A stretch of 64,000 nt of DNA from Eubacteriaceae bacterium UBA6119 (lineage in GTDB: Bacteria; Bacillota; Clostridia; Eubacteriales; UBA1433). Shown here in pieces: positions 7,570-16,550 of this stretch (position 1 is the stretch's first letter; each line of letters starts with the position of its first letter). The stretch covers positions 124,001-188,000 of the forward strand of contig DIVZ01000003.1 of the NCBI GenBank assembly GCA_002423395.1, read 5' to 3'. The position numbers and the translations under genes are program-made. The notes below the pieces were generated by a model. The model searched no databases, was not told the DNA's origin, and saw nothing but the letters and a program-made list of their open reading frames with translations.

Positions 7570-10020
7570 TTATTTATAAGCTTTAAATCTTTTCAGCCTT
7601 AAAGCGTTTGTAAGTACTGACACTGAACTGAATGACATGGCTGCTGCTGCAATCATCGGATTTAGAAGCGGACCGCCGAACAGATATAATATCCCTGCCG
7701 CTATGGGAATGCCTGCAACGTTGTAGCCGAATGCCCAAAACAGGTTTTGCTTTATGTTTCTAATTGTGCTTTTGCTTAAATTAATTGCTGTCGGCACGTC
7801 CATTAAATCGCTTCTCATAAGCACTATATCTGCCGATTCCATTGCAACGTCAGTTCCCGAGCCAATGGCTATTCCCAGATCAGCCTGCACTAAAGCCGGA
7901 GCGTCATTTATTCCGTCGCCTACCATTGCTACTTTTTTGCCTTCCGCCTGAAGTTTTTTCACTTCATTTGCTTTATCGCCGGGAAGCACTTCTGATAAAA
8001 CTCTGTCAATTCCTACTTGTTTTGCTATTGCCTGCGCAGTTTTTGTATTATCGCCCGTAAGCATTATTACTTCTATTGTCATTTCACGTAATTTTTCCAC
8101 GGCTTTTTTACTGCTGTCCTTCAGTACGTCCGCAACGGCTATTATACCCGCAATTTTATTGTTAATTGCTATATACATAGGCGTTTTTCCTTCGTCCGCA
8201 AGCTTATCTGATGAATCAGCCAAAGCTTCAAGCGATATATTTTTCTCGTCCATAAGCTTTTTGTTTCCGATAAGTATGCTGCTTTCATCTATCTTAGCTT
8301 CTATACCGAGACCCGGCAAAGCCTGAAAGTTCTCGGTTTTTAAAATTTCCAAACCATCCTGCTCAGCTTTTATTACAATCGCTTCTCCTAACGGATGCTC
8401 CGAGCCTTTTTCACATGATGCCGCAATTTGCAGCAGTGTTTTATTTGTTATATCTTGCGCAGGAATAATATCCGTAACCTGAGGTTTGCCTTGAGTAATG
8501 GTGCCTGTTTTGTCAAAAACTACGGCGTTTATTTTATGAGCCACTTCAAGCGCTTCTCCGCCCTTTATTAGTATGCCGTATTCCGCGCCTTTGCCCGTGC
8601 CAACCATAATGGCGGTAGGAGTTGCAAGCCCTAGCGCGCACGGGCAGGCTATAACAAGTATAGATATAAACGCAGTAAGCGCGAATGAGAAAGACTGACC
8701 GGCTATAAGCCATAATACGAGCACAATAACAGCTATTGCAAAAACTATCGGGACAAAATAACCCGATACAATATCCGCCGTTTTGGCGATGGGAGCTTTT
8801 GCGCTTTGCGCGTCTTCAACAAGTTTTATTATCTGGGCGAGCGCGGTGTCGCTTCCGACTTTAGTTGCCCTAAATTGTATCGTCCCGTTTTTGTTAATAC
8901 TTGCGGCATATACCTTATCACCTGCTTTTTTATCGACAGGCAGGCTTTCGCCTGTAAGCATTGATTCGTCAATTGCAGTGTGACCTTCTGTAACGATGCC
9001 GTCTACCGGTATCTTGTCTCCGGGTTTTACAAATATAATATCGCCTGTTTGCACTTCATCTATAGGAATTTCTGCCTCTTTTCCGTTTTTGAGTATAGTC
9101 GCCGTTTTAGGCGCAAGCCCCATTAACTTTTTAATGGCTTGTGATGTTTTGCCTTTTGAAACAGCCTCCAAAGATTTTCCTAAAAGTATAAGCGTTATAA
9201 TAACACCTGCCGATTCAAAATATAATCTGTGAACAGCTTCCATGTCTCCTAAAGCAATTTGATATGTTGAAAATAAACTATACAGCACAGCCGCTGTTGT
9301 ACCCATTGCTATTAGCGAATCCATATTCGGGCTTCTTTGTATAATAGCTTTATATCCGATAGTATAAAATTTATATCCTGCGGCTATAACGGGAGCTGTA
9401 AGAATTATCTGTATTAAAGCAAAAGCCATAGGGTGTTCCATCATCGCAATAAAATTAGGAATAGGAAAATGCAGCATTGAGCCCATGGCAATATACAATA
9501 AAGGTATAGTAAACGCCGCTGATATGATAAATTTTCTCCACATCGTGCGTATTTCTTTTTCTTTTCTTATACTGTCTTTGTCAATTTTTCCTGTTTCCGC
9601 ATTCAGAGCTTTATATCCCGTTTTTTCGATAATCGCTCTTATTTCTGATAATCTTATTATTTTAGAATCGTATTCAACAGACGCTTTTTCTGTCGCGAGA
9701 TTAACGCTCGCTTTTATTATGCCGTCTGTTTTGCTAAGAACTTTTTCAATCCTTGCGGCGCAAGCGGCGCATGTCATACCGCCGATAGGGATAGCTACAT
9801 TACTCTTTTGTTCTTCAACAATTCCGTAGCCTGTTTTCTGAATTATATCTTTAATTTGGTCTAAATCGACTTTACCTGCGTCGTACTCAACCGATAATTT
9901 TTCTGTAGCGAAATTTACAGAAGAGCTTACAACGCCCTGAAGTTTTGATACTGCTTTTTCAATTCTTTTTGCGCATGCGGCGCAAGTCATGCCGCTTAAT
10001 GTAATGCTTGCTTTATTCAT
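7570..10020 (-). CDS. copA: copper-exporting P1B-type ATPase CopA
   Basis: 816 residues. Two N-terminal HMA domains, each with GMTCAAC (residues about 9-15 and 77-83), eight membrane helices, the transmembrane CPC metal site (IACPCALGLATPTAIM), the phosphorylation motif DKTGTITQG, the HP motif SEHPLGEAI, and the hinge GDGINDAPAL. These are the hallmarks of Cu(I) exporters of the plasma membrane. Middle gene of the CsoR-controlled operon; GGAGAGG ribosome site. Confidence 0.96.
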   Translation of the reverse strand: MNKASITLSGMTCAACAKRIEKAVSKLQGVVSSSVNFATEKLSVEYDAGKVDLDQIKDIIQKTGYGIVEEQKSNVAIPIGGMTCAACAARIEKVLSKTDGIIKASVNLATEKASVEYDSKIIRLSEIRAIIEKTGYKALNAETGKIDKDSIRKEKEIRTMWRKFIISAAFTIPLLYIAMGSMLHFPIPNFIAMMEHPMAFALIQIILTAPVIAAGYKFYTIGYKAIIQRSPNMDSLIAMGTTAAVLYSLFSTYQIALGDMEAVHRLYFESAGVIITLILLGKSLEAVSKGKTSQAIKKLMGLAPKTATILKNGKEAEIPIDEVQTGDIIFVKPGDKIPVDGIVTEGHTAIDESMLTGESLPVDKKAGDKVYAASINKNGTIQFRATKVGSDTALAQIIKLVEDAQSAKAPIAKTADIVSGYFVPIVFAIAVIVLVLWLIAGQSFSFALTAFISILVIACPCALGLATPTAIMVGTGKGAEYGILIKGGEALEVAHKINAVVFDKTGTITQGKPQVTDIIPAQDITNKTLLQIAASCEKGSEHPLGEAIVIKAEQDGLEILKTENFQALPGLGIEAKIDESSILIGNKKLMDEKNISLEALADSSDKLADEGKTPMYIAINNKIAGIIAVADVLKDSSKKAVEKLREMTIEVIMLTGDNTKTAQAIAKQVGIDRVLSEVLPGDKANEVKKLQAEGKKVAMVGDGINDAPALVQADLGIAIGSGTDVAMESADIVLMRSDLMDVPTAINLSKSTIRNIKQNLFWAFGYNVAGIPIAAGILYLFGGPLLNPMIAAAAMSFSSVSVLTNALRLKRFKAYK

Positions 10021-10056
10021 ATCAATTCCTCTCCTTCACTTATGTTAATAATACTT

Positions 10057-10368
10057 CTATAAAAGCTTACCTATTGTTGTGATAAGCTCTTCTACGATTT
10101 CATCTTCTCCGTTTTTGATTTTTTTAACCAGACACCCTTTTATATGACTTTCCAATATAAGCTTGCTGACAGAATTTAACGCTGCCTGCGCTGCGGCTAC
10201 TTGATTTAGCACATCGTCGCAGTAAGAGTCTTTTTCAACCATGCCTTTAATCCCGCGAATCTGACCTTCTATTCGGTTTAGTCTCGTTATAAGCCCTTTT
10301 TTAAAGTTGCCTTCTCTTATTGTTTTTCTTTCTTCATGTTCATCAGTCTTTTTTTCTATATTATCCAT
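10057..10368 (-). CDS. csoR: CsoR-type copper-sensing repressor
   Basis: 103 residues from the ATG preceded by GGGGA. All-helical DUF156/CsoR family: LITRLNRIEGQIRGIKGMVEKDSYCDDVLNQVAAAQAALNSV with Cys at the first Cu ligand, then ESHIKGCLV supplying His and Cys ligands. Cu(I) binding releases DNA. A longer reading would start at 10443, but that runs through the operator, so the internal ATG is preferred. First gene of the copper operon and most likely self-regulated. Confidence 0.93.
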   Translation of the reverse strand: MDNIEKKTDEHEERKTIREGNFKKGLITRLNRIEGQIRGIKGMVEKDSYCDDVLNQVAAAQAALNSVSKLILESHIKGCLVKKIKNGEDEIVEELITTIGKLL

Positions 10369-10391
10369 AAAAATCCCCATAAATTTAATAC

Positions 10392-10410
10392 TATACCCCT
10401 GTAGGGTATA
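10392..10410 (-). promoter_or_regulatory. CsoR operator
   Basis: Inverted repeat TATACCC-N5-GGGTATA, 24 bases upstream of the csoR start. It matches the known CsoR operator form (GC tract flanked by TA on both sides), so the whole csoR-copA-copZ unit should be copper-induced. Confidence 0.85.
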
Positions 10411-10462
10411 ATTAATTATACAACGCAGTATCGTAATATGCAAATAGTATTATTGTAAAATG

Positions 10463-10500
10463 AAAAAAGATACCCCGGGGTCGGTCGGGATATCCTTTTT
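10463..10500 (-). terminator. terminator of the ABC transporter operon
   Basis: On the minus strand a GATA-TCCC...GGGG-TATC stem is followed by six T, just after the ATPase stop codon. Confidence 0.7.
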
Positions 10501-10521
10501 GTTTATGCAATAGTAGATTGT

Positions 10522-11316
10522 TTAATAAAGCAGAGCGCGGTCACTTTCAAACTCCGCACCGCTTGCTTTACCAAAGCGTTTTAACAGATTATCAACTGTA
10601 AGTCGCTGTTTTTCCTGCCCTTTAATGTCTAGAACAATTCTGCCTTCGTGCATCATTATTAGTCGGTTTCCGTGCTTTATGGCATCACGCATATTATGGG
10701 TAACCATTAAAGTAGTCAGATTATTTTCTTTTATTATTTCATGGCTTAGGTTGAGTATTTTTTCGGCTGTCGCAGGGTCAAGAGCAGCAGTATGTTCGTC
10801 AAGCAAAAGCAGTTTAGGTTTTTTTACGGTTGCCATCAAAAATGTAAGAGCCTGACGCTGGCCTCCCGATAAAAGTCCTGCGCTTGTATTCAATCTGTCT
10901 TCGAGCCCTAAATTTAATATCTTTAAAAGTTCTCTGTATTTATCGCGTTCTGTATTTGTAATACATTGTTTTAAAGTGCGCTTTTGCCCTCTTCGCACTG
11001 CAAACGCGATGTTTTCTCCAATGCTCATATTAGACACGGTGCCCATCATAGGGTCCTGAAACACTCTTCCCAGCAAATAAGCGCGCTTATATTCTATTGC
11101 TTTTGTAACATCAACTCCGTTTATCTTAATAATACCTTTATCGGGGGAGTGCACACCCGCAATGCAGTTAAGCAAAGTTGACTTCCCCGCGCCGTTACTG
11201 CCAATAAGTGTCGCGAAATCTCCTTCATCAAGTTTAAGGCATACGTTACGCAGTACAATTTTCTCGTTTACCGTGCCGGGTAAAAACACTTTATATACAC
11301 CGTTTATATCAAGCAT
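10522..11316 (-). CDS. ABC transporter ATP-binding protein (TrpZ-like)
   Basis: 264 residues from the ATG behind GAGGAGG; a longer open frame to 11601 lies entirely inside the permease gene and is rejected. Walker A GSNGAGKST, Q-loop region GRVFQDPMMGT, signature LSGGQRQ, Walker B LLLLDEHTAALD and the switch His in MVTHNMRDAI are all present. The start overlaps the permease stop as ATGA, showing translational coupling. Energises the uptake system described for its two upstream partners. Confidence 0.93.
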   Translation of the reverse strand: MLDINGVYKVFLPGTVNEKIVLRNVCLKLDEGDFATLIGSNGAGKSTLLNCIAGVHSPDKGIIKINGVDVTKAIEYKRAYLLGRVFQDPMMGTVSNMSIGENIAFAVRRGQKRTLKQCITNTERDKYRELLKILNLGLEDRLNTSAGLLSGGQRQALTFLMATVKKPKLLLLDEHTAALDPATAEKILNLSHEIIKENNLTTLMVTHNMRDAIKHGNRLIMMHEGRIVLDIKGQEKQRLTVDNLLKRFGKASGAEFESDRALLY

Positions 11317-12218
11317 CACACATCCTCCTCTATAGAGATTTTTACAGGATGAAGTTTTGTCTTTATAACCGGAAGCGCCAAAGCAATTGCGACTGTAACT
11401 GCGGTAAAAAGTTTTAAGTTGTTGGGAGACATGCCCATTTTTAAAACTAACGCTATTATAATTCGGTAAGTAACGGCGCCTAATACGAGCGCAATTAATT
11501 TGCTCATTAAATGCTGCCTGCTGTAAAGCACTTCTCCTATTATAACGGACGCAAGACCTATGACAATTGAGCCTATACCCATTTGAATATCCGCAAAACA
11601 TTGATTTTGCGCAATCAACGCTCCGCTAACAGCTACAAGGGCATTGCTTATTACTAAACCTAAAATTATCATATTGTTTGTATTAACGCCTTGCGCTCTT
11701 GTCATACCGGGATTTTTGCCGCATGCTCTCACAGAGCAGCCAAGCTCTGTTTTAAAAAACCAATATAGAATAATTACTGTGATAATTGCGCAAATAAGTC
11801 CAATAACTATTGTCGCGTTTGCGGCACTTAGCCCTAAATTTTCAAATACTGTAAAAACATTGTCTGCGCGGAGCAACGATAAATTTGCTTTTCCCAATAT
11901 TTTCAGGTTAATTGAATACAAAGCTATCATCGTTAAAATCCCCGATAAAAGGGCAGGTATTTTAAGCTTTGTATGCAAAAGCCCCGTAATAAGACCTGCA
12001 AGCATTCCGCCGGCCATCGCAAGAGCAGTTGCCGCGTAAGGGTCCATTCCGTTAATTATAGCCTGCGCCGCTATGGCGGCTCCCATTGCTATTGTGCCTT
12101 CTACAGTCATATCGGCAATATCCAATATTCGAAATGTAATATATACGCCTATGGTCATTATTGACCACAAAAGCCCCAAAGATATTGACCCAGTAATAAT
12201 CTGCATCATAATACTCAA
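11316..12218 (-). CDS. ABC transporter permease (TrpY-like)
   Basis: 300 residues, about eight hydrophobic helices, of the branched-chain-type (BPD_transp_2) permease family. The cytoplasmic loop with FFKTELGCSVRACGKNPGMTRAQGVN (written here in part) is the ATPase-contact EAA-like loop. Encoded between the lipoprotein receptor and the ATPase; 15-base gap to the receptor gene. Substrate inferred from the leader to be aromatic amino acids. Confidence 0.9.
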   Translation of the reverse strand: MSIMMQIITGSISLGLLWSIMTIGVYITFRILDIADMTVEGTIAMGAAIAAQAIINGMDPYAATALAMAGGMLAGLITGLLHTKLKIPALLSGILTMIALYSINLKILGKANLSLLRADNVFTVFENLGLSAANATIVIGLICAIITVIILYWFFKTELGCSVRACGKNPGMTRAQGVNTNNMIILGLVISNALVAVSGALIAQNQCFADIQMGIGSIVIGLASVIIGEVLYSRQHLMSKLIALVLGAVTYRIIIALVLKMGMSPNNLKLFTAVTVAIALALPVIKTKLHPVKISIEEDV

Positions 12219-12233
12219 CCCGTTTCTTTTTGT

Positions 12234-13217
12234 TTATTTTATTACATATTTTTTAAGATCATCGGGAATGGTTATTCCTATCTCATCCGCCACGGTCCCG
12301 TTTATGGCAAAATCAAAATTAGTAGATGACTGTATCGGCATTGATTTTATTTTTGCTTCGCCTTTTAGAATTTTGACTGCCATTAGTCCTGTCTGGTATC
12401 CCAGATCTTTGTAGTTTATTCCAAGTGTTGCAAGCCCGCCGTTAGTAACCATGCCTGACTCGCCGCAGATTACAGGCGTTTTAGATACTTTTGTAACTCC
12501 ATGCACTATAGGCATCGCAGATGCGAAAACATTATCCGTAGGAATATATATTGCGTCGCACTTCTGCACAATGGATTCTGTCGCCTGTTGTACGTCGTTA
12601 GAATTTGTAACTGTTACTTCAACATATTTAAGACCTAATTTTTCAATGTATTCTTTTGCGATCTGAACTTGCAGAACAGAGTTATTTTCGCTTGATGTGT
12701 AAAGGAAGCCCACTGTTTTCGCATTCGGAGCCAGTTTAACCAAAAGGTCAATCTGTTCCTTTATGGGGTTCATGTCCGTAGTTCCGCTTACATTGCCTCC
12801 GGGAGACGTATTGGAGTCTACAAGTTTTGCTCCTTCATAATCGGTTATAGCTGTTCCGAGTATCGGTATGTCTTTTGTTTTACTCGCCATAGATTGTGCC
12901 GAAGGCGTTGCGATAGCAAGAACCAGGTCGACATTGTTGCTTACAAAGCGATCTGAAATTGTCGACAAATTGCTTTGATTGCCCTGCGCGTTCTGCAAGT
13001 CGATTTTGATGTTTTTTCCGTCAACATAACCGTTGTCGGCAAGCGCCTGAATGAAGCCTTCTCTTGCTGCGTCTAAAGCGCTGTGCTCCATGTACTGGAT
13101 TATGCCTATGTTGTAGACTTTGGAGCTGTCTGCCCCGGTTTTGCCTGTGCATCCCGCGGTGAGCAGAAGAGCTGCCGCAGCGAGAAGCATCAATGATAAT
13201 TTGGCTGGTGTTTTCAT
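12234..13217 (-). CDS. ABC transporter substrate-binding lipoprotein (TrpX-like)
   Basis: 327 residues with a lipoprotein signal peptide ending in the lipobox LLTAGC (Cys at about residue 23), then an ABC_sub_bind (PF04392-type) periplasmic-binding fold: VYNIGIIQYMEHSALD start, LVLAIATPSAQSM and KTVGFLYTSSENNS. Receptors of this family with the same gene order are known as TrpXYZ in other Firmicutes and are often under T-box control. Here the leader reads Tyr and Phe rather than Trp, so Tyr/Phe or a shared precursor is the more likely ligand. AGAGGAA ribosome site. Confidence 0.88.
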   Translation of the reverse strand: MKTPAKLSLMLLAAAALLLTAGCTGKTGADSSKVYNIGIIQYMEHSALDAAREGFIQALADNGYVDGKNIKIDLQNAQGNQSNLSTISDRFVSNNVDLVLAIATPSAQSMASKTKDIPILGTAITDYEGAKLVDSNTSPGGNVSGTTDMNPIKEQIDLLVKLAPNAKTVGFLYTSSENNSVLQVQIAKEYIEKLGLKYVEVTVTNSNDVQQATESIVQKCDAIYIPTDNVFASAMPIVHGVTKVSKTPVICGESGMVTNGGLATLGINYKDLGYQTGLMAVKILKGEAKIKSMPIQSSTNFDFAINGTVADEIGITIPDDLKKYVIK

Positions 13218-13280
13218 AAATAAATTCCTCTCTGGTATATATATTCAATTAACCCTTGCGGGAATAATTGCAAAAAAGGT

Positions 13281-13687
13281 AAAAAAAAAATCGCCCCTTA
13301 ACAGGGACGATATATATCGCGGTACCACCTTGTTTTCGCTTGTATGCAAATGTTTTATTTTTTATATGTATGCACACAAAGCCTCAGCGAGTAACTAACA
13401 TTACCCCTCCACTGTTACGGATGGATCCCGACGCAACCTACTTAGCATATGCCTTTGAGTCTGTAGCTCTTAAGATGAATTCACGATATTTATATCCTGC
13501 TTTATCACACCAACCAAAGCTCTCTTTAGGATTTTTAGCATCGCTACTACTTCTTAGTCATTGCCTTTCAGTCTGTGGCTCTTAAGATGTATTCTCAGCT
13601 TCTACTCCCTGCTTTCTCGCACCTACCGAAAGCTCTCTTTAGGTTTTGTTTGCTGATACTGGTTCTTAATCATAGCCTTTATGATTT
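13281..13687 (-). promoter_or_regulatory. tandem Tyr/Phe T-box leader with single antiterminator
   Basis: Reading the minus strand, two homologous Stem I domains about 112 bases apart (13563-13648, then 13451-13536) each have the AGUA loop-E strand, the AGAGAG distal bulge, a GGUG-type apical loop and a specifier strand GAA-NNN-AUCUUAAGAG. The first specifier is UAC (13589-13591, Tyr), the second UUC (13477-13479, Phe). Only one T-box sequence follows, AAGGTGGTACCGCG (13318-13331), with the terminator ATCGTCCC/GGGGCGAT and a T-run (13281-13311). The UGGU bulge predicts discriminator base A, which suits tRNA-Tyr and tRNA-Phe and not tRNA-Trp (G). It should raise transporter expression when these tRNAs are uncharged. 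Confidence 0.92.
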
Positions 13688-13693
13688 TTTAGT

Positions 13694-13722
13694 ATTATAT
13701 TAACCAAAATTTAATTTGTCAA
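13694..13722 (-). promoter_or_regulatory. sigma-A promoter of the T-box ABC operon
   Basis: On the minus strand TTGACA, a 17-base spacer and TATAAT, all consensus, placing the transcript start just upstream of the first Stem I. Confidence 0.9.
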
Positions 13723-13966
13723 CAGTTTTTTTTATTATTAAATAAATAATTAAGTTTTAAATTGTTTTTTTAAGTATAAAACAATAATCAACAAGCTGTA
13801 TTTTGTTTAAAACATATTATATATTATTATATATGACGTATAATATTATTGTAATGACATGTTGACATCTTAAACATATTATGATAACTTTAAAATAATA
13901 AACATTATTATACTTATAAATATCGTATTTATAAAGCAGTTGAATTAACATTACAGGAGGAGAGAA

Positions 13967-15250
13967 ATGAATAATGAAGAAAACGGCTTCTTAGGTAATG
14001 ACGCAAATTTAAATCAGGAGTCGATTGAATTAGAACAAGAAAACCAAGCAGATAATTCAACGTCTTATGGCAACGCGGCAGAAGTTGAATCAGTAATGCC
14101 GCAAGGGGGCAAAACGAAAAAAGTCAGGGAGAAAAAACCGGGCGGCATTAAGAAAGTACTAAAAATTGCCGGCATATCAATTGCGGCATTAATAGTGCTT
14201 CTTATTATAATCGGCACGTTGATACCGTCTGCTTACTCTGCAAAAGAAATAACCGATAAAATGGCATCGGCTATGTCTAAAAACACCGGATCAAATAACA
14301 TAAGTGACATTGTCGAATATTCAGAATCGACAGATCCTAATAAATTATTGGGAAAAGAAGGACAGTACATAGGCAAAACTTCTTTTAAGGATAAACGTTT
14401 AAAATCAACAAATGATAATCCCTTAGGCGGAACAATAGAAGTTTTTGACAGCCTTCAGGCATTGGAGCTTAGAAAGTATTCGATAGAAACTGTTTATGCT
14501 TTATCGGAACAATCATTTGAAAAATTTGGCAGCTATTCTGTTTATGGACCAGGACAAATGACAATGTTTGTAGAAAATAACGCAATTCTAAGAATTGACA
14601 GCGCGGGGCTTGATGAAAATGCTATAAATGCATATGGTACGGCATTCAAGCAGGTAATGAATACAAATAAAGATTTTAAAGATAAAACCATAATGACTGA
14701 TAGTGAATTAGCATCGAAAAAAGATGAAATTTATAATAAAATAGAGCTGTTGATAGCAGATAACGTAAAACAGTTAGAAGACAAACTAACTGAAATAAAA
14801 TCTAATGTTGAGACTGCGGTAGTTAAAGCTGAAAAATCATTAAACCGCACTGATTTATCTGATGCTAAAGATGCAGTAGCAGGTGTTTATGCAGATTATT
14901 TCTCTGCTGAGGTAAAGAATTGGAACAGCAGATTAACAACGGTTGATAACAAAATTGTTGCTGCTGAAAAAGCTGCAATACAAAAAGAACTGGATGCAAG
15001 AACAAAGACATTGTCAGCAGGAAAATATACTGTCGGCAAAGATATAAAGCCTGGATTATTTGATGCAATAGCAGTAAGCGGGCATGGTAACCTTTTTATA
15101 CATAGTTCAGGCGGATCATTAAAGGTAAATGAAATGATGGGAACAACAGATCCTAGATGGTATATAAAAAAATATAGTAATATTTCGTTATCAAACGGAG
15201 ATCAAATTGAAATAACAAGTACACTTAAAATTAAGTTCCAAGCAAAATAA
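13967..15250 (+). CDS. membrane-anchored protein with coiled region and C-terminal beta domain
   Basis: 427 residues: acidic, Asn/Gln-rich N-terminus, a basic stretch (KTKKVREKKPGGIKKV), one membrane helix (about residues 66-88), then an extracytoplasmic part with a helical, Lys/Asp-rich section (about 245-345) and a C-terminal domain beginning LSAGKYTVGKDIKPGLFDAIAV. That last domain is a recurring module at the ends of secreted and membrane proteins of Firmicutes with no known function. Strong GGAGG ribosome site; a TTGACA-N17-TAACTT promoter candidate lies near 13863-13891. Function unknown; surface role is inference. Confidence 0.7.
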   Translation: MNNEENGFLGNDANLNQESIELEQENQADNSTSYGNAAEVESVMPQGGKTKKVREKKPGGIKKVLKIAGISIAALIVLLIIIGTLIPSAYSAKEITDKMASAMSKNTGSNNISDIVEYSESTDPNKLLGKEGQYIGKTSFKDKRLKSTNDNPLGGTIEVFDSLQALELRKYSIETVYALSEQSFEKFGSYSVYGPGQMTMFVENNAILRIDSAGLDENAINAYGTAFKQVMNTNKDFKDKTIMTDSELASKKDEIYNKIELLIADNVKQLEDKLTEIKSNVETAVVKAEKSLNRTDLSDAKDAVAGVYADYFSAEVKNWNSRLTTVDNKIVAAEKAAIQKELDARTKTLSAGKYTVGKDIKPGLFDAIAVSGHGNLFIHSSGGSLKVNEMMGTTDPRWYIKKYSNISLSNGDQIEITSTLKIKFQAK

Positions 15251-15261
15251 ATTTATAAGAT

Positions 15262-15294
15262 AATTAAGACCGCAAAAGCGGTCTTAATTTTTTT
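15262..15294. terminator. strong bidirectional terminator
   Basis: Twelve-bp stem AATTAAGACCGC/GCGGTCTTAATT with an AAAA loop and T-run, between convergent genes. Confidence 0.88.
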
Positions 15295-15340
15295 ATTAAT
15301 TATTATAAGATATCTGATTTAATAATTATTTTATATAAAC

Positions 15341-16519
15341 CTACTGTCTCTTAGCCGATTTTGTAAACAACGCCGCGCAGACAAGCGAAGTAATCGGCAT
15401 TGTGAGTAAAATACCTATGCTGCCTGCTAAAGCCTGCAATAGCTCCGCGATAATTAATTCTCTGTTAAAAAGAAACAGCGGAGATGAGTTATATGCCACA
15501 AAAAGCAGAACTATTGATAATGAGCTACCTATGTAAGCAAGTATAAGAGTGTTTGTCATTGTGCCCATAACATCGCGGCCTATATTCATTCCCGATTTAA
15601 ATATTTTGTCAAAAGTAACTGAGTTTGAATGTTCTTTAACTTCCCATAAAGAAGAAGCTATTGACACAGATGTGTCCATTATCGCGCCCATTGCGCCGAT
15701 TACTATTGCGCCGAAAATTATAGCTTTTAAATCTATGGGGTGGGCAGAGGAAAACTGCAGCAGGAAGATAGAATCTTCGTCTATTACGCCTGTCATTGAC
15801 AGTATGTTACTCATCAGTATCGTCAAGAGACCGCTTATCAACACGCCCGAAAAGCAGCCTATTATAGCGGCTAACGACTTATAGTTTTTGCCGTTTACAA
15901 TGAGTATAGTCATTATAATTGTGTAAAAGCAGATAATAATTGATGAGACATATATATTTTTTCCGGATAATATAGAAGGGATAAATACGGCAAATATACC
16001 CGCGCAAGTAAAAATTAATGAAAGCAGAGTATTAAAACCTTTTTTCCTTCCGAATATCAACAGAGCAAGTACAAACACTGCGCCCAAAATATATAGTTTA
16101 TCATGGCGCACGTATTCCATAAAATTCCAGTCTTGACCTTCTGCCGACTGATTTACCAAAACAACTTTATCACCTGCTTTGACTTCTCCGGCGGCTGCGG
16201 CTAAAGGCAGGCTGTCATCTATGTATTGGTATGCTGTTACAGTTTGATCTTTATAATTTCCGTTTAAAATTCTTGCTTTAAAAGTTATTTGAACAGTGTT
16301 ATATACTTCTCCGTCGCCGTAGTCAGTTTGATCGGCGTCTCGCTGTATAACTTGAGTAATGAGCGCTTTTACTATATCCTGATTACTGCTTTCTGAAGAC
16401 GGATGAAAACCTTCTGTAGCTAATTTGTTTCCTATTAATAAAAATAACACCGAAAAAATTATTGTAGCAAAATAAAACGCAAAATTGTTTGGCTGTCTGT
16501 TTAATCCATTTTTTTTCAT
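15341..16519 (-). CDS. YibE/F family membrane protein
   Basis: 392 residues. N-terminal membrane helix, an extracytoplasmic beta-rich segment (about 45-135) and then about seven membrane helices, as in YibE/F proteins. Family blocks include the GAVFVLALLIFGRKKG helix start and the conserved loop FGAIVIGAMGAIMDTSVSIASSLWEV with Asp in the membrane. Members are suspected multipass transporters of unknown substrate. Weak ribosome site (GGGGCGAC). Solo gene. Confidence 0.85.
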   Translation of the reverse strand: MKKNGLNRQPNNFAFYFATIIFSVLFLLIGNKLATEGFHPSSESSNQDIVKALITQVIQRDADQTDYGDGEVYNTVQITFKARILNGNYKDQTVTAYQYIDDSLPLAAAAGEVKAGDKVVLVNQSAEGQDWNFMEYVRHDKLYILGAVFVLALLIFGRKKGFNTLLSLIFTCAGIFAVFIPSILSGKNIYVSSIIICFYTIIMTILIVNGKNYKSLAAIIGCFSGVLISGLLTILMSNILSMTGVIDEDSIFLLQFSSAHPIDLKAIIFGAIVIGAMGAIMDTSVSIASSLWEVKEHSNSVTFDKIFKSGMNIGRDVMGTMTNTLILAYIGSSLSIVLLFVAYNSSPLFLFNRELIIAELLQALAGSIGILLTMPITSLVCAALFTKSAKRQ

Positions 16520-16550
16520 TATGTCGCCCCAATATAATAATTAGTATGTT

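Noticed and set aside
11317..11601. N-terminal extension of the ABC ATPase frame
   Set aside because: Lies fully within the permease gene; the internal ATG with GAGGAGG gives a normal ATPase length.
13451..13648. Tandem repeat as a simple duplication or mobile element
   Set aside because: Both units show complete T-box Stem I features with correctly placed specifiers, so they are functional RNA domains rather than a random repeat.
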